64,000 nt of DNA from Glandiceps talaboti (GCF_964340395.1 NC_135551.1:29880455-29944454); one strand, 5' to 3'; shown: positions 28,993 through 44,041, numbered from the stretch's first letter. The notes: a model not told the origin generated them from the letters alone. Translations and numbers: made by a program.

Positions 28993-31900
28993 TCCTCTAG
29001 CTAATTATGTCCAAATGAGAAACACATTAGGAGATTAGGTGGATGAAAATATAATGGTCATTGCTGTAATAAGTCACTCAAACTCCTTCCCTTTCATCGG
29101 TAATTGAATCAAAATTAGATCTGATATTCTGACTTTATACTCAAGTCTCTGATGTTGTATCAGTTTTTATGTGAATAAAAAGTGTGTTTGTGTGAAATAG
29201 TGACCTGAGTGAGTGACTGTTTACATTCCGGTGATCACCTAAGCCTTTGGGAGACAAGCTCGTGTTTGAAAAACGAAAACCTCTAGAGGAAAAGGTGCCA
29301 GTCTAATCTACATTAAAAACTGACATTTTGGTGGATTTGCTAATCCTTTTTTCCCCAGTGAAATTTGTCATGTGACCAGCATGTTATAATATACCATGTT
29401 AATTTGAGACAAGCAAATGACATTAATTTATCAAGTGCTACACCTCAGGGAATATTCACATGGGTCCAATCAGGTGACACAAATTTGTCATGTGACCCAT
29501 GAAAATTCACATGCCCCAATCAGATGGCACCAATATGTCATGTGACTTATTAAAATTCACACAGGCCAAATCAGATGTCATAAATTTATCATGTGACCCA
29601 TGAAAATTCACAGCCCAATCAGATGGCACCAATATGTCATGTGACTTATTAAAATTCACACAGGCCCAATCAGATGTCATGATACATTTGTTTAAAAAGA
29701 TTCAGATCCAAAAGAGAAAAATCACAAAAACGTACTTTGTGAGGTTGACTAATACGACAATAATTCACCAGAAATTTGTGAAGGGAAGAAAATGTAAAAG
29801 AATCTCTTGATTAAACCAGTATGCTGATACAAATGTGGTGTTGTTATAGTTACCTTTTGAATCTTCTGAACAATCTTCCATTAATATGTTACCAAGGTGT
29901 AAAACACCTGCCACAACACGAAACATATCCATTTTTTCATCATTTGTAACTCCCAATTTATGAATAGCATCGTCCATTTTCTTGAAATCTTTAACATCGT
30001 CAAGGATAATGTCTGTCATACCACCTTCCTTCTTGTACTGTAAGGATAGGAAAACATAAAATGAATTAATATTAGGGATTCAAATGTAAAACTGTACGTA
30101 CCTTTGAAACCTTCTGTGAGGGTCAACAGGTTTTGTTCTTTTAATAAATGTCTTGTGATATTACATACAAATTTATAACAAAGTGTATCACCACAACACA
30201 TTAACATCAGTAGGATAATTACACTGTCACTGACAGTTGTGTTTAGTTGCATCACATACAGAACATAACATAAAATGTCTCCTTTACATGTGGTGAATAC
30301 ATGCACATAAAACACTGTGAAATTTATCTGCTACAGTATTTGAAATATGGGTGTCACTTTTTACACACTCTTTCAGTGATTGTACATATATCTTGCATAA
30401 ATTGTATTAAGGGATGAACATTGACGTAACTGTGCAAGTGTCTGTATTCTAATATATTTTTGCAATTTGTCAAAGTTTGGTCTGTATGTGTGTGTATGTG
30501 TGTGTGTGTGAGAGTGTGTGTGTGTGTATGTATGTGTGCGTGTGTGTGCATGTGTATGTGTGTGTATGTATGTATGTGTGTGTATGTGTGTACCTACATA
30601 CATACATGTGTTTGTGTATGTACATATGTATGCCCAATTTCTTTGATTATTGTGTAATTATGATATTGCATTTTCTTTCATTTTTATAAAAAAATTACAA
30701 CCTTGTACAGTATAGAGGCTACACTTTCAAGAGTAAATGAGTACAAATGAAAAATACCTCTCTATAAATAGCACCCACTAATAAACATCAACAATATTAC
30801 AGAAATATTGGTGTTTGGCAAACTTCCTGTTATCTTTTTCTGACATTTTCTTTGCATCAAAGAACCTTCCCGTTCAGTTTACATGTATCTACTTCCTAAC
30901 TGCATTGTTGCCATAGAGGGCGCTATTTAAGAATGATATCTATCACTTCAAATACAAATCACTTATTATAACAATAATAACATACAGGGCTCAAAATTAA
31001 CTTTTTTCCTTTCATAACAAGCTGCAAACTATGGTAGCCTAAGTAGGCTACAAGTTAGTACAACCTCCAAACTATGGTAGCCTAAGTAGGCTACAACCTC
31101 CAAACTATGGTAGCCTAAGTAGGCTACAACCTCAAAACTATGGTAGCCTAAGTAGGCTACAACCTCCAAACTATGGTAGCCTAAGTTGGCTACAACCTCC
31201 AAACTAGGGTAGCCTAAGTAGGCTACAACCTCCAAACTATGGTAGCCTAAGTAGGCTACAACCTGCAAACTATGGTAGCCTAAGTAGGCTACAACCTCCA
31301 AACTATGGTAGCCTAAGTAGGCTACAATCTCCAAACTATGGTAGCCTAAGTAGGCTACAACCTCCAAACTATGGTAGCCTAAGTAGGCTACAACCTCCAA
31401 ACTAGGGTAGCCTAAGTAGGCTACAACCTCCAAACTAGGGTAGCCTAAGTAGGCTACAACCTCCAAACTATGGTAGCCTAAGTAGGCTACAACCTCCAAA
31501 CTATGGTAGCTTAAGTAGGCTACAACCTCCAAACTAGGGTAGCCTAAGTAGGCTACAACCTCCAAACTAGGGTAGCCTAAGTAGGCTACAACCTCCAAAC
31601 TAGGGTAGCCTAAGTAGGCTACAACCTCCAAACTAGGGTAGCCTAAGTAGGCTACAACCTCCAAACTATGGTAGCCTAAGTAGGCTACAACCTCCAAACT
31701 AGGGTAGCCTAAGTAGGCTACAACCAAACTACTGCAGCCCAATGGTAAGAATTGGTAGTCTGTGGATGCAGGACCAACATTAATTTTGAGCCCTGACATA
31801 AAGTGTGACCTTGAGAACAATGACACATTCAGACAGCTACATTGACACCTTTACTCTTCAAATGGAATATTGTACTTACGTTCATATCATATGGTTCAGA

Positions 31901-34597
31901 GTTGAATAAAAAGTTTAGTGGTGGTCGAAAGCAAAGTACAAAACAAATTCAAACTTAAGTGAGAATGTTTGTTAATTAATAAGAAAAATTAGCAAAATAA
32001 TACCGTGAATATATTATTGTTAAAGTATAAACTTAGAATTGTACTTAATACAAACAATAATTGTAAATAATATTGAATAAAAGGCAAAGTTAAATAAAGG
32101 TTTATAAAATATTTGCCAAAAACTGTCTCTTTGTCTGTTTTCTGGTTTGACAAAAATCTCACTATCATTGCTACATTTCCTTTTGCAGATTGTCACACTG
32201 TAAATAATTTGGCAACTATCTGCTAACATACAGGTAAAACAGGGAATATTCGCCAGAAGACTGTACATAACATATACATTGTAATGATGAAAGTCAATCA
32301 TTTAGCAAACTGAGATTGTTGTTTTACACACTGGACAAGAGTATATTTATTACTGAACACAGCAGGATTGTGATTGAAGAGAATTTTATTTATGGTCATT
32401 CACTTTTGAACTTTTCTCAATAACCACCACGCTGTCTTCAGTACTAAAAGTGTTATTATCTATCAAGGTAAAACAACAGCTTACAACTTGTACACTGATC
32501 AACTTTGATCATAAAATGTATTTGTTACATATACTCTTCTGACAAGCACTGCCTGTTTTAGCTGTAATAGTATTTCTGTTAAGATATGAAGATAATTAGC
32601 AATTGTTGATGAGATTTTTTGTGGAGTCAGATGATGAAATGTAGCAATATTTTTAGTAAGATTTATTCATTCTGTGCCTACTCAAAAATCTGAATCAGAT
32701 TGGTTTGAATCAGCTCCCCTTTCCCATCATGCAATACAACTGGTGTTGAAGTAATTTACTTTGAATCAAATGGGGTGTAGTGGGGGATGGGGTAGGTTGG
32801 GGTAGGGTGGGGTGGGGTTGGGTGGGGTGGGCATGGCAAATCGATTCACAGTAAATCTACTTCTAATAAACAGACAAAGCTAAGTTCTGGCAATAAAATT
32901 AGTTGTGTAACATAAGAAAAGAAAAGTTTTTAAAGGAAACTATTATGACAATCTCTGTAGAAGAATTTTGCCTACCTGAGCACTCTTCCTGTTCTCAGGC
33001 AACTTAGCAGCTGTCTCCTTGGTTGTAAAATATTGTGTATTGCCTTTCTTTAAGTACTGTAAGGTATACAGAAATCATTTGAAGTTAGGCTTGGTAAATA
33101 TAACAAACAAATTCTATCAATATTTATTTACGTTGTATTTGTTACTTTTTCTTTAGATAATTACTGGGAAAACAGTCGAAGATAATTGTCCATGTTTGGT
33201 ATTATTGTACAATTTATACATTAATTTCAAGCTCAAAGAAAGCTGCAGTTAATGCCTGTCTTACTTTCATGGAAATGAAAAATCTTGCCCTTAAAACCTG
33301 CTTTGTATTTTAATTTTGTGTATAAAGCAACATATAGTAATATTCCTTCTTTGTAACTGTAAGATAGGAGGTGTCATTCCACCCTCTGTCACTGGTCTGC
33401 ACCCTTCTAGGGTTTCGTTTGTTTTTACTGAGTTACCAAGACCAAGATACCAAGCAACAGATAAAGAAGCTATACATACAACATAATCATCTGGTGTTGT
33501 GATGTGGAATTTCTGTCGGAGTTCTTCTGAAGCACCTGCACAAATTCTGTAGAATACATGGTAATTTCTTTCCTCTTTACTTTGTCCTACAATACGAGAC
33601 TTCTCTAGAAGGTAGTGAGACACATAGCCTCCTACTACAGTATTCTGTGAAAAAAATACAACATTCAGAAGGAATTCTGATGACATGGAGGTTGTCACTT
33701 GGCATTATTAGGCTACAGATATACTGTCAACCTGGACATTTTCACAAAAGATTTATTTTTGCTAATTTCACTAGAAAACAAAAATACAAAAACAAGTAGT
33801 GATTAAATTTCCTTCTTGTACATGAAAACAATGTGCTAGTCTGGTAATTCATAAAAATTAGTATTTAAGAACTAGCTGAAGACTAAAATCGCATTTTTTC
33901 TTTGTTTGACTATATGAGTCCTAGAAAATTGTAGTGTAGGACCCATGATTCACTTGAGATGTGGAGATAATCACCAATTTCTATCATTATTTTTTCCAGA
34001 ACATCATGAATCCTTGACTACAACTGAATCAATAAATAAAACACAGATACTGCATGCACAGCAAAGAAAGACTTTCATATACAGAGTAGTAGGGTTGTTG
34101 TTGATCTTCTTCATAGTAGTGTGGATCCTCATTAGTCCGAGTATTATCCCACAATCCACACATGTACTGAGGCATGACAAATTATAAAGACCGAGCCCCA
34201 TCCCTCAACAGCTTGCTGACTCTTTTTGTCTAAATCAAAAATACAGAACCAGTAAGTTCATAATTTCTTGGTCACACTTTCTTACCTTGTTGTTAAAGTG
34301 CATCTCTACAAATTTTCCAAATCGACTACTGTTATTATTTCTCATAGTTTTAGCATTGCCAAAAGCTTCCAATAAAGGATTGGCCTCTACAATTCTCTGT
34401 TCTATAACACCGGCTCCAGATCCATGGGATTCTGTCAGGTATCTGTAAATATAAACATTTTATATTATCAATGAAACCATGCATGTCAGCTGTACAAGAC
34501 ACTCTACACAGTAAATCATATACACACAGGAATTCCCCATCAGTATAATATCAATGAAATCAAATGCAATGCCCAAGACACTGTATACAATAATTAT

Positions 34598-34632
<35 letters not shown>

Positions 34633-34746
34633 TGCAGAGACTAACACAGACAGAGACAAGCCAGCCAGAGACAAAAAGCCAGCCAGACAGACATAGACAA
34701 ACAGACAGAGACAAACAAACAAACAGAAAGACAGAGACAGACAGAC

Positions 34747-34777
<31 letters not shown>

Positions 34778-37700
34778 CAGACACAAACAAGCATTCCATG
34801 TTTTCCTCCTATGTGTTTCTGATTTCTGCTACTCTCTTTGTTCGAAGTATCTCTCACTCATTGGACAGACACTGTTCACCCACAGTCTGCTCCCAGATAA
34901 AACACTCACCTTAGAATGTATTTAGTTGATTCTGTCTTTCCAGAAGTATCACTCACTCATTGGACAGACATTGTTCACCCAAAGTCTGCTCCCAGATAAA
35001 ACACTCACCTTAGAATGTATTTAGTTGATTCTGTCTTTCCAGCGCCACTTTCACCACTCACTACAATAGCTTGACTCTGCTTGTAAACCTTCATATCTCT
35101 AAAAGCTTTGTCAGCTGTTATAAACAACAAAACCAGTGTCAGAGTGTGAACAAATCATGAAAGAACTCACGATTAAGTGAATATCTTCACAAACTTTTCC
35201 TCTTTTTGGTATCAAAACACACTTCAGATGCTTAGAGATTACATAAAGTATTATCAGAAGTCACCTGATCTAAAGAAAATGTCATGTGACTACAACTGTA
35301 ACAAACTTCTTGAACAGTCACATGACCAACCATAAAAGTCATGTGACTAATATTAAAATGATGGCTGTTGATTGGTATAACATCATGACTGTTTCAAACA
35401 AGCTGAAACTTTGCAGAGATGAAAATTATGGACAATGCAGCAAATTGAATATGAATATATGTACTTGACCCAAGGTCTACATACCAATGGCAAACACATG
35501 AGGTGGGAGTACGCCGAGAGATTTTCCTTGATATTTCTTGATAACTTCTTTGGAATAAAGCTTTGGCATATCACTGTAGGGATTAACAGCTATAAGGATA
35601 TTGGCAACATAGGTCTGTGTAATAGAAAACAAATAACATATTATCATTTCTAGCTAGCTATGAGAATATTGGCAAAATGCAAACGTTGCGACAAGGATAA
35701 AATACCATGATTTGTAATAATAATAATAATATAATATCTTTACTGGTGAATATTTTTCCCACTAAAATCAAAATCTCGTAAAAACACTTTCATCTTGCGT
35801 ACCGTAGTTTTAAAATCAACACAAAATAGACTCATCAAAACAGCTTATGTCAGTGTCTCTTTCTGCATCGCATTACTGTTCACATATACGTTGACAATGT
35901 TGCAGGCCAGCTTATATCTCTTTTTAGTGTCTCTTTCTCCATTGCATTACTGTTCACAAATATGTTGACAATGTTGCAGGCCAGCTTATGTCTCTTTTCA
36001 GTGTCTCTTTCTCCATCGCATTACTGTTCACAAATACGTTGACAATGTTGCAGGCCCCATTTACAAAATTTATTGTAGTGTACTTGGTACTTACATAAAT
36101 TTGATTTTTCTTGTATCTAAGTCTGAGATTGTTAAGCAGTGTGGCTTCATTCAGGTACATTAAGGCACCTACAAAGAAAACAAACAAAATAAGATAAAAT
36201 ATGAATTATCATATACTGACATGTATAATCAGGTTCCTATCATTGTTGTAAATCACAGCCTCTTTCACGACATCATCCAAGATGCACGGTATTTCGTTGC
36301 TTCTGCAGAAATAATTTTTTTGGCTTGTGAGAATGATTCCTATATATTACTATGGCGAAACTGTATCTGTGCAATATTTGTCCATGTCATACACCCAGTG
36401 TCACTTTGTAAATTATAGAAAAATGTCTTCATTTCCTAATTTGCTTATAGAGTTACTCCATTATATCAAATTTGTTCAAACATATTAATTATAATGTGTA
36501 TTTTTTATGGTCTTTTTTGTTGAGCATAAGTAGTTTTCCAAATCCATCTCGCTAACTCTTTAGATTTGATGGTTTTTCTTGTTGTCAGTGTTTTGTTGAG
36601 GGCAGTAAGCAAGTAAAATCTACCAAGGTTCCCCAGTTATTCACTGAGGTTCCCAAACAAAATTATGATAGATTGTATGGGAAACTATTCAACTTTTACC
36701 CCTTTCTGTTATCATGGTTCCCCAACCTTAGCAAAAACACTGGTTGTAGAAGGGAAACTTTGAAATCCATATTCAAATTCAAATTCAAGAGACAGCAGTC
36801 CATAACGCTTTATAATTTGCTGTATTCAAGTTTTGCATGTTTATGACAATTTAAATCTGTTATTTCTGTATAGATTTTTTTTCCCCTGATCCTAAAATAT
36901 CTTAACAATCAGAGGTATTGTCACATGAAATATTGTTCACACTGGTTCTATACCCTGTGAATCAGCAATGTACATTATACCTGTACATACTATTTCTACA
37001 CTGTATGTCAACAGCTGTGTGAAACTGTATTCCGACACCATACCTTAAAGGTATCATGTACATACATGTATCTAAATATAAAATGTGTATAGGTTAAATT
37101 TACCTTTTTACGTTTAAACACTATTTCACTTCATATAACAATTATAATAAAATGTATTGATGCACAGTTTTTATTCTTCTGTTAGAGTCTTAATTTTCAG
37201 AACCTTGGTAACAGAACTCTATGATGTTATCATGTACACATGCCAGTGTGAGTAATCGGGGTACTTGCATTCAGCTGCACTTTCACTGGAATACAGTGAC
37301 TACTGTGAACAGTCACAAAATACTCTGAATATGCCACACTTACACTCATATATCATCAGATACTGTAATATTATTATTTTGCACTATTTTGCGGAACTGG
37401 TGATACTATGCAAACAGGACATAAACTAGTCACCATTTACATACTAAGTTTATTAAGGGTACTATCCAGTGTTCTAATTTTTGCTATAAATTAATATACA
37501 AAACTTTAAATACAGTATCTTGATTTATTTTATTAAGTTCTCTTTATTATTTATGTACCAGTGATTACATAATAAAGAGAACTACACATACTAGTGGTAT
37601 TTTCACTGCAGTGTAATACTGAAAACATTATTGCATACCCTGCATGGAAACGATATGCAAGTGAGGATATCGTTCACTACACATACACACAAAATCTGTT

Positions 37701-40700
37701 GTATGATTTTTATGATATTTATGGAAATTTGCCATTTCAGATAAACATGTCATAATAACAGAACCCCATGCCATGAAAGTTCCAGTGTGGGTACTCAGGT
37801 ATTTGCACTTGTACTTGCAGCATTTTCTGTTGTACTTTCACTAAAAGTACGGACATAAACAATACTGCAAGCACTGTGCAAATACCCAAAGTACTCCACA
37901 CTTACCCTCACGCCATCATGGGATTCTGTCATATTAATACTTCTGTCATCAACTAGATGTCATCAACCATGTGAACTCTTTACAACTGGTTGTACCATAT
38001 GGATTTTACATCTGTTAACAATTCATGATAATTTATAAACCATTTAATAGTAACAAGATCCTATTCCATTTGTCATCATCATCCTAAAGTCATGGTAGGC
38101 TATATCAATGAAATATATCATCATTTAAACTATCTCCTTAGGGAAAGTCATTGATTATCACTTAATATTCAAGCACCAATTTGTTTGCACTCTACAAGAT
38201 CCTCTCATCCATCATGGCATTCATTTCAAAAATCTTGAGACAGCAATATGAATTATGGAATATTTTTTAGTGATTTAATTAGAGGTTGGCATAATTCATC
38301 GCTGTACAGCTACATATTTTTACAGACACAGACTCAGATTTGTAACAGATCATTTTGTTCATCTATGTTTGTTTAACATAGAAAAAGGATTAAAATTTAG
38401 GAATGAAAAACAGTTGTCTGGCATTCTCTACAAAAAGTTGAGAGAACAAAAGAATAATCCTATGTAATCCTTGTGACTCCACTGATAAGATGATAACACT
38501 AATATGAGAACCTGGGATTAAAACTCTGACCTTTAAGAGTCATTTTCTGCAGTGCAAGGAAGGGATAGAAAACTTACACTTACAGATGGTTAGCTCAGAC
38601 AGTGCTAAAACCAGACAGGATATTCTCACAAGAATGGAGAAGGGTTAATGTCTGCATCAGATTGATGTCAACACCAGATTTCGTAGCTCGGTGTTAACAT
38701 AAGGATGACAACTAGCTAGCAAAATGAAAGTGGAGAGGATTCAAGAGTTGTGCTGTAATAACATTAAGCTACATTGTACATGTTGTATATACCCCTTCTC
38801 TGAAATCTATACATTTCACGTTTAGAGCTTAATATATTAATGTGAGATGGCCCCTTACTCAAGTCTACATGTTGTGTGATTAGCACAGCCACAACACATT
38901 GTCAAAATATACCTTTTAACACCTTCAATTTCTATGCTGATTTCATCATAAATGTCATGTTACCATAGCAACAGGGTGTTTCAATCAACTTGAAGCACCA
39001 ATGTCTATTAAACTGTATTTGTGTGATTTGGCTGACTACTGTGTAGGCAATGTAATTTGTTATGTAAATTACACTGAAATCTCCATTCAAAAAAATCCTG
39101 AAAACCAAGATTGCAAGTTGTAACTTGAGTAGATCACTGTTACTATAGAAACAGACGACCTTTGACATTAGATGTATAAGTAGCTATTCTTGCAGTCGAT
39201 ATATACAGTCAATAAAAAAACATTTAATTCGTATTTCATTTTTGTCTGTCATGAATAAGATAAGGTGACTTATAAATTAAGGAAACATAATAGTTTACAA
39301 TATATGCATCAGATCAGATAGTTTTACTGCTTAGTTATCTCTCTGATATCAAATTGCATGCCCCATTTGTAATTTAATAAATTTATTTGCTTTCAACTTG
39401 GAAATATATATTTTAATGAGCATCCTATCCTTTATTCTTTTTGAAAGTCAACTTTTATGACTTGGTATCTCATTCTGTGAGAAAAGTGATTAATTGGTGA
39501 TGAGAAGTATATATATATATATACGTATGTGATTCATAAGATAGCTTTTTATGAAACAGAGACTTGATCTTTATAAAATAGTACACACTCAGGAAGTGTG
39601 CCCTCTAAGCCAATTTGACGCACCACTGATGCACACAGTTTCTAGTGACGCACAAAAATTTGGTGTTCTCCTATCTCTTACTATGTGGTGACTCACAAGA
39701 ACTGTTAGTTTTTATCATTTTGACTCACAACAATAAAATTTGGCTATCACTAGAGGGCACACTGGACTACACAGTATAAGGTAACACAATAAATCCCAAA
39801 TATGTACTATGTACAAGTACACAGTTTGACACTGACCATGTTGTACAAGGGCTACTTCTAATTCAATGACTTTCACTCACAACCCTGATATCATATTTCT
39901 ACTTTCACACTCTGTGACTTAAACCATGTACATGTATCATACAAGTACACAGATCAATACCCATGCTGTATAGGGAAGAGTTAATATGACTTATACAGAC
40001 AACTGTGATACCACCTTTCTGTTCTCAAACCCAATGACATTACATACAATGTACGTGTGATGTACTGACTTGCCAAGAACGGTGAAGATTTTTTTCATTC
40101 ATTTACACGATTTCCCGATTCCCCTATTTACCCACGAAATAGTATTTTTGTATGTGTATCTGTAATGTTCATTTGTGCTTTTGGGTAAATAAATAAACAC
40201 ACACACATGACAAGATACTAACGTGTACACTGTGAATGTGTGATGTACAATAAATGGATGCTGGGAATGGTAACCATTGTTAGTACATAGAACTGTACTG
40301 TAATATAATATAGTCTAGATGTTAAACATGGAATCAAATCATCTCTGAGAGATTTTGAGATTCAATATAGGATAGGACTAGACTATGTAGAATTAGAATT
40401 AGAGTTATAATTAGATTATAATTAAAAAATACTTAATACTTACATCATTAAATCCTTGAGAGAGTAATTAAAATGCCTTTCAATTCCAAAATATTTAAAT
40501 CATTGAATTCTTGAGAGTAATTAAAATACCTGTCAATTCCAAATATTTACATTATTGAATGTTGAGAAAGTAATTAAAGTGGTGTCAATTCACATTGGTT
40601 GTAAAATCTCAGTGTAAAATACAGTTTACAACATTTCAGAGATGTGGAGATTGAATAAATAATGACCTGAAATATCTTGCTGCAAATAAATTCATTTGGT

Positions 40701-41444
40701 GTACCAGTGTATGCTAAGTACAGGTTACATAGATATTGGTTGACGGGTGAATGAAAGAATTGTTTAAAATAATCAGTAGACTTGATACAGTTGGTATACA
40801 ACATACACTGTATATATCATATATCAGTAGTGATTTGCAGACATTGGTTGACGTGGTGAATGAATGAACGGTATAAAATGATCTCAGACTTAAAAGTCTT
40901 GACATTGATATGAAGTGATTGTGACGAGGTTAATGCAATGGCATGACTCAAGTGTAAATGTCAGTTATTGCGATTTCAATTAACAATCAGTCACCCTGTC
41001 AATGGCCTGCCAGTCTTTTGTACATACATACATTCACATACATGTATATACATGTACACCATACACATGCATCATAGATGTAGAGTACGTGTACATATCA
41101 TGTGACTAAATCAATGTTATAAATGTGGGAATACAAAGATGGTATTATTGCTGTCTATCAATGTTTAGTATATTCTTTTGCAGTTATTACGTATTGCAGA
41201 CATGTCCACAAGATACATATACCTTTATGAAAATGAAGTAATACCGCACTACTGCTGTGGGAACTTTGTGGCACTGTATTTTATCAAGTTGATTAGTATG
41301 ACAATGAAAGGTAGTATCTGAGGTGTCAGTCAAAATCTGTCATACCTAGTCATCTTTGTAAACATGAATTAAGTTTCACATTATATAGTAATTAATGTGT
41401 ATATGTCACTGAGTGTGATAGACAGGTGGTATCAATCGACACAC

Positions 41445-41483
<39 letters not shown>

Positions 41484-43733
41484 ATACAAACACACATACC
41501 ATACACACATACACATACATTCCACAAGCCACTAAGTTTATATATATAGCACTGAACCTTAGCTCAATGTTGCTAAAAATAATTTTATATAAATCATCTA
41601 CAGCATTGTATAATATTTCATTATCAAGTAACCAATATCATTTTTCTTGATGACTCTCATTCTTTAAGAATTTAATTCAGTGTCTACTTCTATCACTCTA
41701 TGAATATATTGATCTAATATCTGAAGAATAAAATAACAATTATGGATTCAAATACTGTGATATACTCTTTTTGATACCTATGACCACCAATAACATTACC
41801 CTACAATAAGACAATGCTGTTATTGTTTGTTACTTGTTTTCTTTGTTTGTTTGTTAAAGCAGTACATACTGTAAGGTAATATCTACAAATTTAAATAACA
41901 TTCACAGTATATGTTATTTGTTTGTTTGTTTGTAAAAGCGGTATATAATGTAAGGTAATATCTACAAATTTAAATAGCATACACAGTATATGTTATTTGT
42001 TTGTTTGTTTGTTTGTTAGAGTGGTATATACTGTAAGGTAATATCTAATAATTTAAATAGCATACACAGTATATGTTATTTGTTTGTTTGTTTGTTAGAG
42101 TGGTATATACTGTAAGGTAATATCTAATAATTTAAATAGCATACACAGTATATGTTATTTGTTTGTTTGTTTGTTTGTTAGAGTGGTATATACTGTAAGG
42201 TAATATCTAATAATTTAAATAGCATACACAGTATATATTTTTTTTTTTTTTTTTTGTTTGTTAGAGCGGTATATACTGTAAGGTAATATCTAATAATTTA
42301 AATAGCATACACAGTATATGTTATTTGTTTGTTTGTTAGAGCGGTACATACTGTAAGGTAATATCTACAAATTTAAATAGCATACACAGTAAATGTTATT
42401 TGTTTGTTTGTGTGTTTGTTTGTTTGTTACAGCGGTATATACTGCATTATCCCAAACACAATGTATATCATTTTTTAAACAGTGACTCTCTCTAAGTTCT
42501 GAAGGTTTACACTTCCTGCCAGTATTTTATTTTATAATACACATTGATATGACATTTCACCCATGCTAAAATGAAATTTTCATAATTTTTACATCTTGAG
42601 TTGGGTGTGGTCAATATGTACATAGAAATGAAAATCTTGAGGCGATATCATCTGGCTAGTTAAGATAGGACACTCAGCCCTAAATTCATACAGACTTCTA
42701 CAATCATACATCTGTCTTTTCTTTTGTTCACTGTTATTTCTTTTCCTACTTAATTATTTTAATATGCCTCTAGGAAATGTTTCATCTAAAGTACGGGGAT
42801 AATCTCAAAGATATATTTTGTGGATGTAAATGATTGCTAATTTTGAATTCAATTGTTTTAGCATAAAATATGTTTTTATGAAGGATAAAATAAATAATAT
42901 TGTAAGTTGCTTTCAACAGTTTGTACAAACTGGCTTTGTTAATAATTAATTTTCAATTACAACTACATAAATTATATTTAGAATTATGAATTTTAGTTTA
43001 AAAAAACCCAGTGATATTAAGTATGTGTGTGTTGTGTTTATATAAAAGTACCAGTAAGCCAGTTCTTGTCTATGTAATGTGGTGTCTATGTAATGTGGTG
43101 TCTATGTAATGTGTGATAATGTACATTGTCATGTACATGATTGTAATATAATATCACGCAATTTGCAATGTGATGTATTTTAATGTTAAATGCTGTCAAG
43201 TAATGCAATATACAAATAAAATCTAAAAGAGAAAAAACCACAACTGTTTTTGATCATTTCATATCAGAATTGTGGATATGTTAACAGGTGTTATTAATAG
43301 CTACTTGTAACATCTGAACACATAACATTCATTATTTACAGCCAGTTAGCATCATAGCATTTCTTTAACATGTCATTTTTAAAGTGTTTTTTCCTGTTGA
43401 ACTTAACACAAAATATTGTAATGAACACAAGTAAATCGGTTAATTTTTATGACCTTAAGTTAATGTGTTGTTAAGGCACCAACACATTACGATTACATTC
43501 CTTTTTCAACATTCCAATGAGTGATATTACAATCGGTTAAATCCTTTATTAGTCATTTAAAATTCAACTTGACATAGAAGCAATCTTTTGATAGGTTTTT
43601 CATTTTTTATACTTAATTCATGTATCGATCATATTTTTCCACTTTATTGTAAAAGTGATCTGATAGCCAAGAAATATTGAATAAATACATAGAACTTTTT
43701 TAATTATTAAGTACCTGTGTTTGTTTATATATA

Positions 43734-43774
<41 letters not shown>

Positions 43775-43967
43775 ATGTATGTCCGACTCTGTGTTTGTCT
43801 CCATGTGTGTGTGTTCATGTATGTTGAATCTGCATATCTACACTGTATCATGTATATTCTTATATACCTGTGTGTGTGTGTATGTATGTGTGTATATGTA
43901 TGTATGTGTGTGTATGTATGTATGTATGTATGACTTGTATGTATGTATGTATGTATGTATGTATGTA

Positions 43968-44002
<35 letters not shown>

Positions 44003-44041
44003 ATGTATGTATGTATGTATGTATGTATGTATGTATGTATG

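Noticed and set aside
31029-31826. 265-codon ORF with an 11-residue repeat as a real repeat protein
   Set aside because: A 33-bp unit keeps any stop-free frame open. It starts in a TIR element inside an intron and lacks other protein features.
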